Translations under genes and position numbers: made by a program
NCBI GenBank assembly: GCA_963745915.1
Contig: CAVUZA010000002.1
Span: forward strand, 1 to 64,000
Length of the DNA stretch: 64,000 nucleotides
Reading direction: 5' to 3'
From: VRUE01 sp963745915
Lineage (GTDB): Bacteria; Actinomycetota; Thermoleophilia; Solirubrobacterales; 70-9
The notes under the pieces: model-generated
What the model saw: the letters and a program-made list of their open reading frames with translations, nothing else
The model's database searches: none
Told to the model about the DNA's origin: nothing
Shown here: piece after piece, positions 27,879 to 35,638 of the stretch
Position numbering within the stretch: position 1 is the first letter of the stretch
Layout of the letters: each line of letters starts with the position of its first letter

Positions 27879-28664
27879 TCAGCCGTCGCCGGCGGCGAGG
27901 AAGGACTCGACCGCGGCGGCGGTCTCCGCCGGCGCCTCCCAGAGCACGTTGTGGCCGTTGGGCACGGTGGCGACGGTGAGCAGGTCGCCGATCTCCTCGC
28001 GGTATCGAGCCGCCTCGGCGGCGCGGTCGCCGAGCGGCACCTCGGCGCCGAGCAGCAGGGTCGGCAGCGCCGCGACCGGCGGCGGCGGCAGGGTCATCTC
28101 GCTCCAGGCGACGACTACGGCGCTGGGGCAGAAGGCGAAGCGGTAGCGGCCGTCCGGCCCTTTGCGCACGTCCTCGGCGACGTAGGCGGCGAGGACGTCG
28201 CGAGGCGGGGCGACCATCATCTCGTTGGAGAGCAGCGCGTTGAGGGCGCCGTCGACGGTGGCGAAGCTCCAGTCGAGGCGTTCCAGCTCGGCGCCGCGCA
28301 GGGCAGCCTGGGGATCGACCTGCAGGCCGGGCTCGAGCAGGGCGAGCCGCGCGACCCGCTGCGGGGCGCGGGCGGCGAGCTCGGCCGCGAGCCGGGCGCC
28401 GAAGCTGTGCCCGACCCAGGCCGCCCGCTCGAGCCCGAGCGCGGCGACGGTCTCGAGCAGGTCGGCGACGTGGGCGTCCAGGTTCCAGGGCGGCTCGCGG
28501 CCGGAGTCCCCGTGGCCGCGCAGATCGACCGCGTGGACGCAGAAGCCGGCCCCGGCGAGGCGCGCGCCGAGGTCGGCGAACACCGCTCCGCGCTGGGAGA
28601 GGCCGTGCACGCAGACGACCCCGGGGGCGGCCGGGTCGCCCCAGCGGCGCGAGTCGAGAACCAT
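27879..28664 (-). CDS. Alpha/beta-fold hydrolase
   Basis: 261 residues. Nucleophile elbow VGHSFGARLA (Ser), oxyanion region VVCVHGLSQRG, RGHGDSG and a C-terminal GHNVLWE with the catalytic His. Last gene of the PKS operon; its ATG overlaps the stop of the upstream ccr gene (TGATG). It may act as an editing (type II-like) thioesterase, a lactonase or a tailoring hydrolase; the fold is clear but the substrate is not. Convergent with the RTX-like gene, the two stop codons forming the short palindrome TGAGCGGCGCTCA. Confidence 0.85.
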   Translation of the reverse strand: MVLDSRRWGDPAAPGVVCVHGLSQRGAVFADLGARLAGAGFCVHAVDLRGHGDSGREPPWNLDAHVADLLETVAALGLERAAWVGHSFGARLAAELAARAPQRVARLALLEPGLQVDPQAALRGAELERLDWSFATVDGALNALLSNEMMVAPPRDVLAAYVAEDVRKGPDGRYRFAFCPSAVVVAWSEMTLPPPPVAALPTLLLGAEVPLGDRAAEAARYREEIGDLLTVATVPNGHNVLWEAPAETAAAVESFLAAGDG

Positions 28665-29926
28665 CAGCCACCCACCTCCGCCCGGATCGCGCCGGGCCCG
28701 TCGGCGTTGCGGCCCTCGTGCTCGGACCCGGCCCCGACCAGGATCGAGATCTTGCCCAGGTGCTCGTTCTCGTAGAGCAGCTGGTGCGCCTCGGGGACCC
28801 CGTCGAAGGGCATCGTCCTCCACAGCACCGGCCGGATCCGGCCGGATGAGATCAGCTGGTTCGCCTGCAGGGCCTGGTAGGCGTTGCAGGCGTGCGAGCC
28901 GACGATCTGCTTCTGGCGCATCCACAGGTAGCGCACGTCGAAGTCGAGCTGGAAGCCCGAGGTGGCGCCGCAGATCACGACTTTGCCGAACGGCTTGCAG
29001 ACGAAGACCGAGGTCGGGAAGGTCGCCTGGCCGACGTGCTCGAAGACGATGTCGGGGGCGTCGCCGAGGATCTCCTTGACCCGCTTGGCGAAGCCTCGGG
29101 AGGCCTTGAAGCGGGCCTTGTCGGCGGCCGGGTCGGCGAGGTTCTCGGGGGTGCGCATCATCTCGCCGAACTCCTTGCGGTCGATGTAGTCGACCGCGCC
29201 CAGCTGCTTGACCAGCTCGCCCTTCTCGTCGGAGGAGACGACGCCGACCGCGTTGGCGCCCGCCGCCGCGCAGAGCTGGGTGGCGAAGACGCCGAGGCCG
29301 CCGGCCGCCCCCCAGATCAGCACGTTGTGGCCGGCCTGCAGGTTGCACTGGTCGATCAGCATCCGGTAGGCGGTGAAGTAGGCGAGGCCGTAGGTGGCCG
29401 CCTCGGCCCAGGAGAGGCTCTGCGGGCGCGGCAGCAGCTGCTGGGCCTGGACCTTGGTGAACTGGGCGAAGGAGCCCCAGGTCGTCTCGTAGCCCCAGGC
29501 GAGGATGCTGGGCGCGGCCAGCGGGTCGAGGCCGTGGACCTCGACGTCCTCGTAGGAGGCCTGCATCGGGTGGGTCACCACCTCGTCGCCGGGCTTCCAG
29601 CGGGTGACGCCCGCGCCGACCTTCCAGACGATGCCCGAGGCGTCCGAGCCGCCGATGTGGTGGCCGTGCTCGGGGTGGTCGCCGTAGCCGAAGACCGAGA
29701 CCGGCTTGCCCAGCGAGGCCCAGACGTTGTTGAAGTTGACCCCGGCGGCCATCACCCGCACGATCACCTCGAACGGCCCCGGCTCGGGCACCTCCACCTG
29801 CTCGAGCTGCAGCGCCCGCTGTGGCTCGCCCTCGCGCTCCGGCCGCACCGCCCAGGCGGCCATCGTCTCGGGCAGCGCTTCCGGATCGACGTCGAGGCCA
29901 ACCGCGCCGCTGCTCTCGACGGCCAT
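28664..29926 (-). CDS. ccr: Crotonyl-CoA carboxylase/reductase-like enzyme, copy 1
   Basis: Medium-chain dehydrogenase/reductase of the Ccr type: NADPH-dependent reductive carboxylation of an enoyl-CoA (crotonyl-CoA to ethylmalonyl-CoA, or longer homologues). 420 residues. Long Ccr-type N-terminus (MAAWAVRPEREGEPQRALQL), GVNFNNVWASLGKPVSVFGY, GGSDASGIVWKVG, HNVLIWGAAGGLGVFATQLC (cofactor-binding Gly-rich loop) and IVGSHACNAYQALQANQLI. The last motif differs from copy 2 (GSHGANAY) near the presumed CO2-binding site. A 597-bp internal stretch is identical in DNA to copy 2. Within the PKS operon, so it probably makes an alkylmalonyl-CoA extender. Confidence 0.9.
   Translation of the reverse strand: MAVESSGAVGLDVDPEALPETMAAWAVRPEREGEPQRALQLEQVEVPEPGPFEVIVRVMAAGVNFNNVWASLGKPVSVFGYGDHPEHGHHIGGSDASGIVWKVGAGVTRWKPGDEVVTHPMQASYEDVEVHGLDPLAAPSILAWGYETTWGSFAQFTKVQAQQLLPRPQSLSWAEAATYGLAYFTAYRMLIDQCNLQAGHNVLIWGAAGGLGVFATQLCAAAGANAVGVVSSDEKGELVKQLGAVDYIDRKEFGEMMRTPENLADPAADKARFKASRGFAKRVKEILGDAPDIVFEHVGQATFPTSVFVCKPFGKVVICGATSGFQLDFDVRYLWMRQKQIVGSHACNAYQALQANQLISSGRIRPVLWRTMPFDGVPEAHQLLYENEHLGKISILVGAGSEHEGRNADGPGAIRAEVGG
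28904..29500 (-). repeat. 597-bp block identical to the same region of ccr copy 2
   Basis: By eye the DNA is the same base for base as 30167-30763 (offset 1263) and diverges abruptly at both ends. It covers the nucleotide-binding half of the gene. Read as recent gene conversion between the tandem copies. Confidence 0.85.
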
Positions 29927-31210
29927 CTAGCCACCCACCTCCGCCCGGATCGCGCCGGGACCGCCGGCGTTGCGGCCCTCGTCCTCGGACCCGGCCCCGA
30001 CCAGGATCGAGATCTTGCCCAGGTGCCGGTTCTCCATCAGCATCTGGTGGGCCTCGGGAACCCCGTCGAAGGGCATCGTCTGCCAGAGCACCGGTCTCAC
30101 CCTGCCCTCGGCCATCAGCCGGTTGGCGCGCATCGCCTGGTAGGCGTTGGCCCCGTGCGAGCCGATGATCTGCTTCTGGCGCATCCACAGGTAGCGCACG
30201 TCGAAGTCGAGCTGGAAGCCCGAGGTGGCGCCGCAGATCACGACTTTGCCGAACGGCTTGCAGACGAAGACCGAGGTCGGGAAGGTCGCCTGGCCGACGT
30301 GCTCGAAGACGATGTCGGGGGCGTCGCCGAGGATCTCCTTGACCCGCTTGGCGAAGCCTCGGGAGGCCTTGAAGCGGGCCTTGTCGGCGGCCGGGTCGGC
30401 GAGGTTCTCGGGGGTGCGCATCATCTCGCCGAACTCCTTGCGGTCGATGTAGTCGACCGCGCCCAGCTGCTTGACCAGCTCGCCCTTCTCGTCGGAGGAG
30501 ACGACGCCGACCGCGTTGGCGCCCGCCGCCGCGCAGAGCTGGGTGGCGAAGACGCCGAGGCCGCCGGCCGCCCCCCAGATCAGCACGTTGTGGCCGGCCT
30601 GCAGGTTGCACTGGTCGATCAGCATCCGGTAGGCGGTGAAGTAGGCGAGGCCGTAGGTGGCCGCCTCGGCCCAGGAGAGGCTCTGCGGGCGCGGCAGCAG
30701 CTGCTGGGCCTGGACCTTGGTGAACTGGGCGAAGGAGCCCCAGGTCGTCTCGTAGCCCCAGGCCTTCGTATTCGGTGCGACGGTCGGGTCGAGCCCGTGC
30801 ACCTCGACGTCCTCGTATGAGGTGTGAGCGGTGTGCATGACGACCTCGTCGCCCGGCTTCCAGCGGGTGACGCCCGCGCCGACCTTCCAGACGATCCCGG
30901 CGGCGTCCGAGCCGCCGATGTGGTGGCCGTGCTCGGGGTGGTCGCCGTAGCCGAAGACCGAGACCGGCTTGCCCAGCGCCGCCCAGACGTTGTTGAAGTT
31001 GACCCCGGCGGCCATCACCCGCACGATCACCTCGAACGGCCCCGGCTCGGGGACCTCGATCTGCTCCAGCTGGAAGGCGTCCTTGGGCTCGCCCTCGCGC
31101 TCCTGGCGGATCACCCAGGCCGCCATCGTCTCGGGCAGCGTGCCCGGCCCCACCTGCAAGTCCGGCGAGAGCCCCCCGCCGGCCACCGGTACCGCAGCTC
31201 CACTTGCCAT
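29927..31210 (-). CDS. ccr: Crotonyl-CoA carboxylase/reductase-like enzyme, copy 2
   Basis: 427-residue paralogue directly upstream of copy 1 (stop codon adjacent to the next ATG). Same family features: MAAWVIRQEREGEPKDAFQL, GVNFNNVWAALGKPVSVFGY, GYETTWGSFAQF, HNVLIWGAAGGLGVFATQLC and IIGSHGANAYQAMRANRLMA. Outside the shared block the two proteins differ clearly, especially at both ends, so they may use different enoyl-CoA substrates. ATG 31210 lies four bases after the methyltransferase stop. Confidence 0.9.
   Translation of the reverse strand: MASGAAVPVAGGGLSPDLQVGPGTLPETMAAWVIRQEREGEPKDAFQLEQIEVPEPGPFEVIVRVMAAGVNFNNVWAALGKPVSVFGYGDHPEHGHHIGGSDAAGIVWKVGAGVTRWKPGDEVVMHTAHTSYEDVEVHGLDPTVAPNTKAWGYETTWGSFAQFTKVQAQQLLPRPQSLSWAEAATYGLAYFTAYRMLIDQCNLQAGHNVLIWGAAGGLGVFATQLCAAAGANAVGVVSSDEKGELVKQLGAVDYIDRKEFGEMMRTPENLADPAADKARFKASRGFAKRVKEILGDAPDIVFEHVGQATFPTSVFVCKPFGKVVICGATSGFQLDFDVRYLWMRQKQIIGSHGANAYQAMRANRLMAEGRVRPVLWQTMPFDGVPEAHQMLMENRHLGKISILVGAGSEDEGRNAGGPGAIRAEVGG
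30167..30763 (-). repeat. 597-bp block identical to the same region of ccr copy 1
   Basis: Partner of 28904-29500. Just outside, the copies differ within a few bases (AGCCGAT versus AGCCGAC at one end; GGCCTTCG versus GGCGAGGA at the other). Confidence 0.85.
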
Positions 31211-31214
31211 CAGC

Positions 31215-31856
31215 TCACCCCTCCATGGTTGCCGTGAACAGGGCAGCCGAGCCTCGGGCCCTGATCTCGTATCTGTCGAACCTGCTTGCCAGGGCGGCCT
31301 CGAGGTCGTCTCGATGGTCGCCGAGGTTGTCGAAGACGCCGCGCCGGTTGAGCAGGCGCAGGGCGAGGCGCGAGCGGCGCGTCTGGCGCACGCCGCCGTT
31401 GAGCACGGTCGCCCCGAAGAGGCGGCCGCCCGGCGCCAGACACTCGCGCGCGTGGTCGAAGGCCACCGCCTTCTCGGGCATCGCGCCGGCGGCGCAGACG
31501 AGCACGTTGCTGAGCGCCACCGAGTCGAAGCAGCCCGGTGCCAGCCCCCAGGGCCGCAGCATGTCGGCCCGGTGGCAGTGCGGCGCGTAGCGGCGCAGGC
31601 GCCGGGCGGCGAAGGCGAGCGGCGCGGCGTTGAGGTCCATCAAGGTGATCTGCGGCGCCGGCACCGGAAAGCGGCAGCGATCGAGCAGGTAGCCGGTGCC
31701 GACGCCGACGTCGAGGTGGCGGGCGCCGACCTGCACGTCGTAGAGCGCCTGCAGGTCTCCCACCGAGCAGCGCCAGAGCAGCGGTGCGTCGACCCGGTAG
31801 GCGACGAAGTCGTAGAGGCGCAGGGCCACGGGCGGGTAGCGATAGGCAGAGCTCAC
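31215..31856 (-). CDS. Class I SAM-dependent methyltransferase
   Basis: 213 residues. SAM-binding motif I HLDVGVGTGYLLDRC, an acidic strand-2 residue in ITLMDLNAAPLAFAARRL, DSVALSNVLVCAAG (motif II region) and LAPGGRLFGATVLNGGV (motif III). GTG start overlapping the stop of PKS A (GTGA). Placed between the thioesterase-bearing PKS and the ccr genes, it probably methylates the released polyketide (O- or C-methylation not distinguishable). Confidence 0.88.
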   Translation of the reverse strand: MSSAYRYPPVALRLYDFVAYRVDAPLLWRCSVGDLQALYDVQVGARHLDVGVGTGYLLDRCRFPVPAPQITLMDLNAAPLAFAARRLRRYAPHCHRADMLRPWGLAPGCFDSVALSNVLVCAAGAMPEKAVAFDHARECLAPGGRLFGATVLNGGVRQTRRSRLALRLLNRRGVFDNLGDHRDDLEAALASRFDRYEIRARGSAALFTATMEG

Positions 31857-34800
31857 CCCGACACCTCCTGCGGCGCCAGCGCCGCCAGCAGCGCCTCGGC
31901 GGTGGTCGCCGCGTGCTCGGCCAGCATCGAGAAGTGGTTGCCGGGGACCTCGGCCGAGCTGTGCGGCAGCGGCCACTGCGCCCGCGGGACGTCGCCGGCC
32001 GCGCCCGGGACCTCGCCGGCGCGCAGCAGCGTCGCCGGCGCCTCGATCCTCTGCGGGCGCCAGCCGGAGAAGAGGTCGAGGTATGCGGTCGAGGCGTCGA
32101 GGCGCCGCTGTTCGACCGGGATCGCGCTCCCCTCGCCCGCGGCGAAGCCCTCGAGCACGGCCGGCAGGATGCCGCGCAGCGCCTCGCTGTCGGGGAGGTA
32201 GGTGTCGAGCAGGACGACCGCGGCCGGTCGCACGCCGCGGCCCTCGAGAGCCGCCGCCGTCGCCCAGGCGAGCCAGCCGCCCGAGGAGTGGCCGGCGATC
32301 GCCAGTCGCTCGGGCGGTCCCAGCTCGAGGATCGCGTCGACCTGCGCCGCGGCCAGCTCGTCGCGCGACCCCGGCACCGCCTCGCCGTCGAGGAAGCCGG
32401 GGGCTGGGATCGCGAATGCGTCGCGTTCCTCGCGGAAGCCGCGCACCAACCTGACGTACTCCTCAGGACCCGAGCTCGGCACGATCGACGGGAAGAGCAG
32501 GAGCGCCGGCGCAGCGGAGCCCCGCGCGAGCCGGACGGCGCCGGGGCCGGCCGCCGCGGTGGCCACCGCGGCGGCGTCCCCACCCTCGATCAGCTCGACC
32601 AGCGCCGCCGCCAGCTCGGCCGCGGTCGGCCGGCTGGCGAGGACCGCGACGGGCAGCTCGGCGCCGGTCGCCGAGTGCAGGCGCCGCCGCAGGTCCATCG
32701 CCGCGGTCGAGTCGAAGCCCAGCTCGAGCAGGCTGACGTCGGCGTCGATCTCGGCGGCCCGCTCGTAGCCGAGCATCGAGGCGGCGAGCTCGCGCAGCAG
32801 CTCGAGCACCCTTGCCTCCTTCTCGGCGCGCGCGAGTCCGTCGAGGAGGAGTTGGCCGGGCTCGGGGTCGAGGTCACCCGGATCGAGCGCGGCCAGCTCG
32901 AGATCGACCTCGCTGTCGAGCCAGAATCGGCGGCGCTGGAAGGGGTAGCCCGGGATCTCGGCCGGTCGCGCCCCGCTGCCGGCGAAGAAGCGCTTCCAGT
33001 CGACCTCGACGCCCGCCGCCTGCGCCTCGCCCAGGGCCAGGGCGAAGCGCGCGGAGCCCCCTTCGTCGCGGCGCAGGGTCGCCAGCACCGTCGCCTCGCC
33101 CGGCCTGTCCAGCGCCGCCTCGATCGTCTCGCCGACCGGCATCGACAGGATCGGGTGGGGGCTGACCTCGAGCAGGATGCGCTCGCCGTCGGCGAGCAGG
33201 CTGCGCGTCACCTGCTCGAAGCGGACCGTCTGGCGCAGGTTGCGGAACCAGTACTCGGGGCCGAGCTCGGCCGTGTCGAGGCGACCGCCGGTCACCGCCG
33301 AGTAGAAGGGGATCTCGCCGCGGCGCGGCTCGATCCCGGCCAGGGCCTCGAGCAGCTCGTCGCGCAGGGCCTCGACCTGGACCGAGTGGGAAGGAGCCGT
33401 TGCCGCGGGCACCGCCCTCGCCCGCTCGCCCTCGGCCTGCAGCTCGGCGACGAGCTGCTCCAGGGCCTCGCGCTCGCCGCTGAGAACCGTGGCGCTCGGC
33501 CCGTTGACGGCAGCCACCTCGATCCTTCCCTCCCAGGCCCCGAGTCGGGCTTCCAGCGCCTCCGCCGGCACCGCCGCCGAGGCCATGCCCCCTTTGCCGA
33601 TCAGACTCGCGATCGACCGGCCGCGGACGGCGCAGAGCATCGCCGCGTCGTCCAGCGAGAGACCGCCGGCGATATGCGCGGCGACGATCTCCCCCTGCGA
33701 GTGGCCGGCGACGGCGGCCGGGGCTACGCCGCAGGCCTGCCAGAGCCGGGCCAGCGAGGTCATCACCGCGAAGAGAGCCACCTGCATCGGCATCGCCTTC
33801 TCGACGGAGTCGCCGCCGGCGGCACCGGCGAGAGCCTCGCGCACCGAGAACTCGACGTGCGGCGCCAGCGCCTCTTCGCAGGCCTGCATCTGCTCGGCGA
33901 AGGCAGGCGATGCCTCCAGCAGCTCCTCGGCCATGCCCTCCCACTGGCCACCGACGCCGGGAAAGAGGAAGACGGCGGCGCGTTCGCTCGCGGCGCGGCC
34001 GCGGGCGAGCGCGGCATGGGCCTCGCCACGAGCAAGGGCGCGGAGACCCACCGCCAGCTCGGCGCCGTCGCGGCCGACCGCCACCGCGCGGCGGGGGAAC
34101 CGCGATCGCCCCGTCGCCTGGGCGCAGGCGACGCCGACCGGATCCGCGCCGCCCTCGAGCTCGGCGGCGAAGGCCGCGGCCAGCTCGGCCAGCGCCGGCT
34201 CGCTGCGCGCCGAGAGGGCGACGGGAACGGCCGCGGGGAGCGGCTGGGAGGACCCCCCGCCCGCGACCGGCGCCGCGGCCGCCAGCTCGGCCGGCGCCTC
34301 CTCCAGCACCAGGTGGGCGTTGGTGCCGCTCACCCCGAACGAGGAGACCGCCGCCCGGCGCGGGCCGTCGCCGAGCCATGGCCGCGACTCGGTCAGCAGC
34401 TCGACCTCCCCCCCGCTCCAATCGATCTTGCTCGAGGGCGCCTCCGCGTGCAGCGTCGGCGGCAGCGTCCCGGCCCGCATCGCCATCGCCATCTTGATCA
34501 CGCCGGCGACGCCGGCGGCCGCCTGCGTGTGGCCGATGTTCGACTTGACCGAGCCGAGCAGCAGCGGCCGCTCGCGCTCGCGCCCATAGGTCGCGAGCAG
34601 GGCGCCGGCCTCGATCGGATCGCCAAGCACCGTGCCGGTGCCGTGCGCCTCGACCGCGTCGACCTCACCCGCGAGGAGCCCGGCGTTGGCGAGGGCGCTG
34701 CGGATCACCCGTTCCTGGGAGGGCCCGTTGGGCGCCGTGATCCCGTTCGAGGCACCGTCCTGGTTTACCGCCGAGCCGCGGACCGTCGCCAGCACCCGGC

Positions 34801-35638
34801 GGCCGTGGCGCCGGGCGTCGGAGAGGCGCTCCAGCGCGATCACCCCCAGCCCCTCGCCCCATCCCACTCCGTCCGCCGCCTCGGCGAACGACTTGCAGCG
34901 ACCGTCGGGGGCCAGCCCGCCCTGACCGCTCAGCAGGACCAGGCTGAGCGGCGTCGCCAGCACGGTCACCCCGCCGGCGAGGGCGAGGTCGCAGTCGCCG
35001 TCGCGCAGCGCCTGGCAGGCCAGGTGGGTGGCGACCAGCGATGACGAGCAGGCGGTGTCGAGGCTGATCGCCGGGCCCTCGAGGCCAAGGGCGTAGGCGA
35101 CGCGCCCGGCCAGGAAGCTGCCCGTCATCCCGGTGCCGCTGGCCGGGACGGCGGCGCCGTATTCCTGGTACATCGCCCCAGCGAAGACGCCGGCCGCCGT
35201 GCCGCGAAGCGCGGCGGGGACGATCCCGGCGTCCTCGAGCGCGCGCCAGCAGCCCTCCAGCAGCAGCCGCTGCTGGGGATCGATCAGGAGCGCCTCGCGC
35301 GGGCTGATCCCGAAGAAGCCGGGGTCGAAATCGGCCGCGCCCTCGATGAAGCCACCTTCGCGCACGTGACAGGTGCCCGGGCGGCCCGGGTCGGGATCGA
35401 AGAGGCCGTCGAGGTCCCAGCCGCGGTCCTCGGGAAGGCCGCCGATACCGTCGCGACCGGCGGCAACCAGCTCCCAGAGCTGCTGCGCCGACCTGACGCC
35501 ACCGGGGTACCTGCAGGCCGCGCCGACGATCGCGATCGGCTCGGACGCGCGCCGTTCGAGCTCGCCGATCCGGGCCCGGGCGCGGCGCAGCTCGAGCGCC
35601 GCCTTCTCGAGGGCGGGGCGCAGCTTCGCTTCGCTCAT
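31853..35638 (-). CDS. Type I PKS, terminal module KS-AT-ACP-TE (PKS A)
   Basis: 1261 residues. N-terminal coiled-coil docking segment (LRPALEKAALELRRARARIG), KS 33-460 (DTACSSSL with catalytic Cys near 195; HGTGT; NIGH), AT about 555-860 (GHSQGEIVAAH near 646), ACP about 940-1005 (LELGFDSTAAMDL) and a C-terminal thioesterase about 1030-1255 (AIAGHSSGGWLAWA). The AT has GHSQG, typical of non-malonyl ATs, but the specificity signature is APSHS instead of YASH or HAFH. No KR, DH or ER, so the last beta-keto group is kept. The TE releases the chain. ATG overlaps the PKS B stop; last PKS of the line. Confidence 0.93.
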   Translation of the reverse strand: MSEAKLRPALEKAALELRRARARIGELERRASEPIAIVGAACRYPGGVRSAQQLWELVAAGRDGIGGLPEDRGWDLDGLFDPDPGRPGTCHVREGGFIEGAADFDPGFFGISPREALLIDPQQRLLLEGCWRALEDAGIVPAALRGTAAGVFAGAMYQEYGAAVPASGTGMTGSFLAGRVAYALGLEGPAISLDTACSSSLVATHLACQALRDGDCDLALAGGVTVLATPLSLVLLSGQGGLAPDGRCKSFAEAADGVGWGEGLGVIALERLSDARRHGRRVLATVRGSAVNQDGASNGITAPNGPSQERVIRSALANAGLLAGEVDAVEAHGTGTVLGDPIEAGALLATYGRERERPLLLGSVKSNIGHTQAAAGVAGVIKMAMAMRAGTLPPTLHAEAPSSKIDWSGGEVELLTESRPWLGDGPRRAAVSSFGVSGTNAHLVLEEAPAELAAAAPVAGGGSSQPLPAAVPVALSARSEPALAELAAAFAAELEGGADPVGVACAQATGRSRFPRRAVAVGRDGAELAVGLRALARGEAHAALARGRAASERAAVFLFPGVGGQWEGMAEELLEASPAFAEQMQACEEALAPHVEFSVREALAGAAGGDSVEKAMPMQVALFAVMTSLARLWQACGVAPAAVAGHSQGEIVAAHIAGGLSLDDAAMLCAVRGRSIASLIGKGGMASAAVPAEALEARLGAWEGRIEVAAVNGPSATVLSGEREALEQLVAELQAEGERARAVPAATAPSHSVQVEALRDELLEALAGIEPRRGEIPFYSAVTGGRLDTAELGPEYWFRNLRQTVRFEQVTRSLLADGERILLEVSPHPILSMPVGETIEAALDRPGEATVLATLRRDEGGSARFALALGEAQAAGVEVDWKRFFAGSGARPAEIPGYPFQRRRFWLDSEVDLELAALDPGDLDPEPGQLLLDGLARAEKEARVLELLRELAASMLGYERAAEIDADVSLLELGFDSTAAMDLRRRLHSATGAELPVAVLASRPTAAELAAALVELIEGGDAAAVATAAAGPGAVRLARGSAAPALLLFPSIVPSSGPEEYVRLVRGFREERDAFAIPAPGFLDGEAVPGSRDELAAAQVDAILELGPPERLAIAGHSSGGWLAWATAAALEGRGVRPAAVVLLDTYLPDSEALRGILPAVLEGFAAGEGSAIPVEQRRLDASTAYLDLFSGWRPQRIEAPATLLRAGEVPGAAGDVPRAQWPLPHSSAEVPGNHFSMLAEHAATTAEALLAALAPQEVSG

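Noticed and set aside
31784..35044. Plus-strand open frame of 1086 codons opposite PKS A
   Set aside because: Shadow of the KS-AT-ACP-TE gene; product is Arg/Gly-rich without domain signal.
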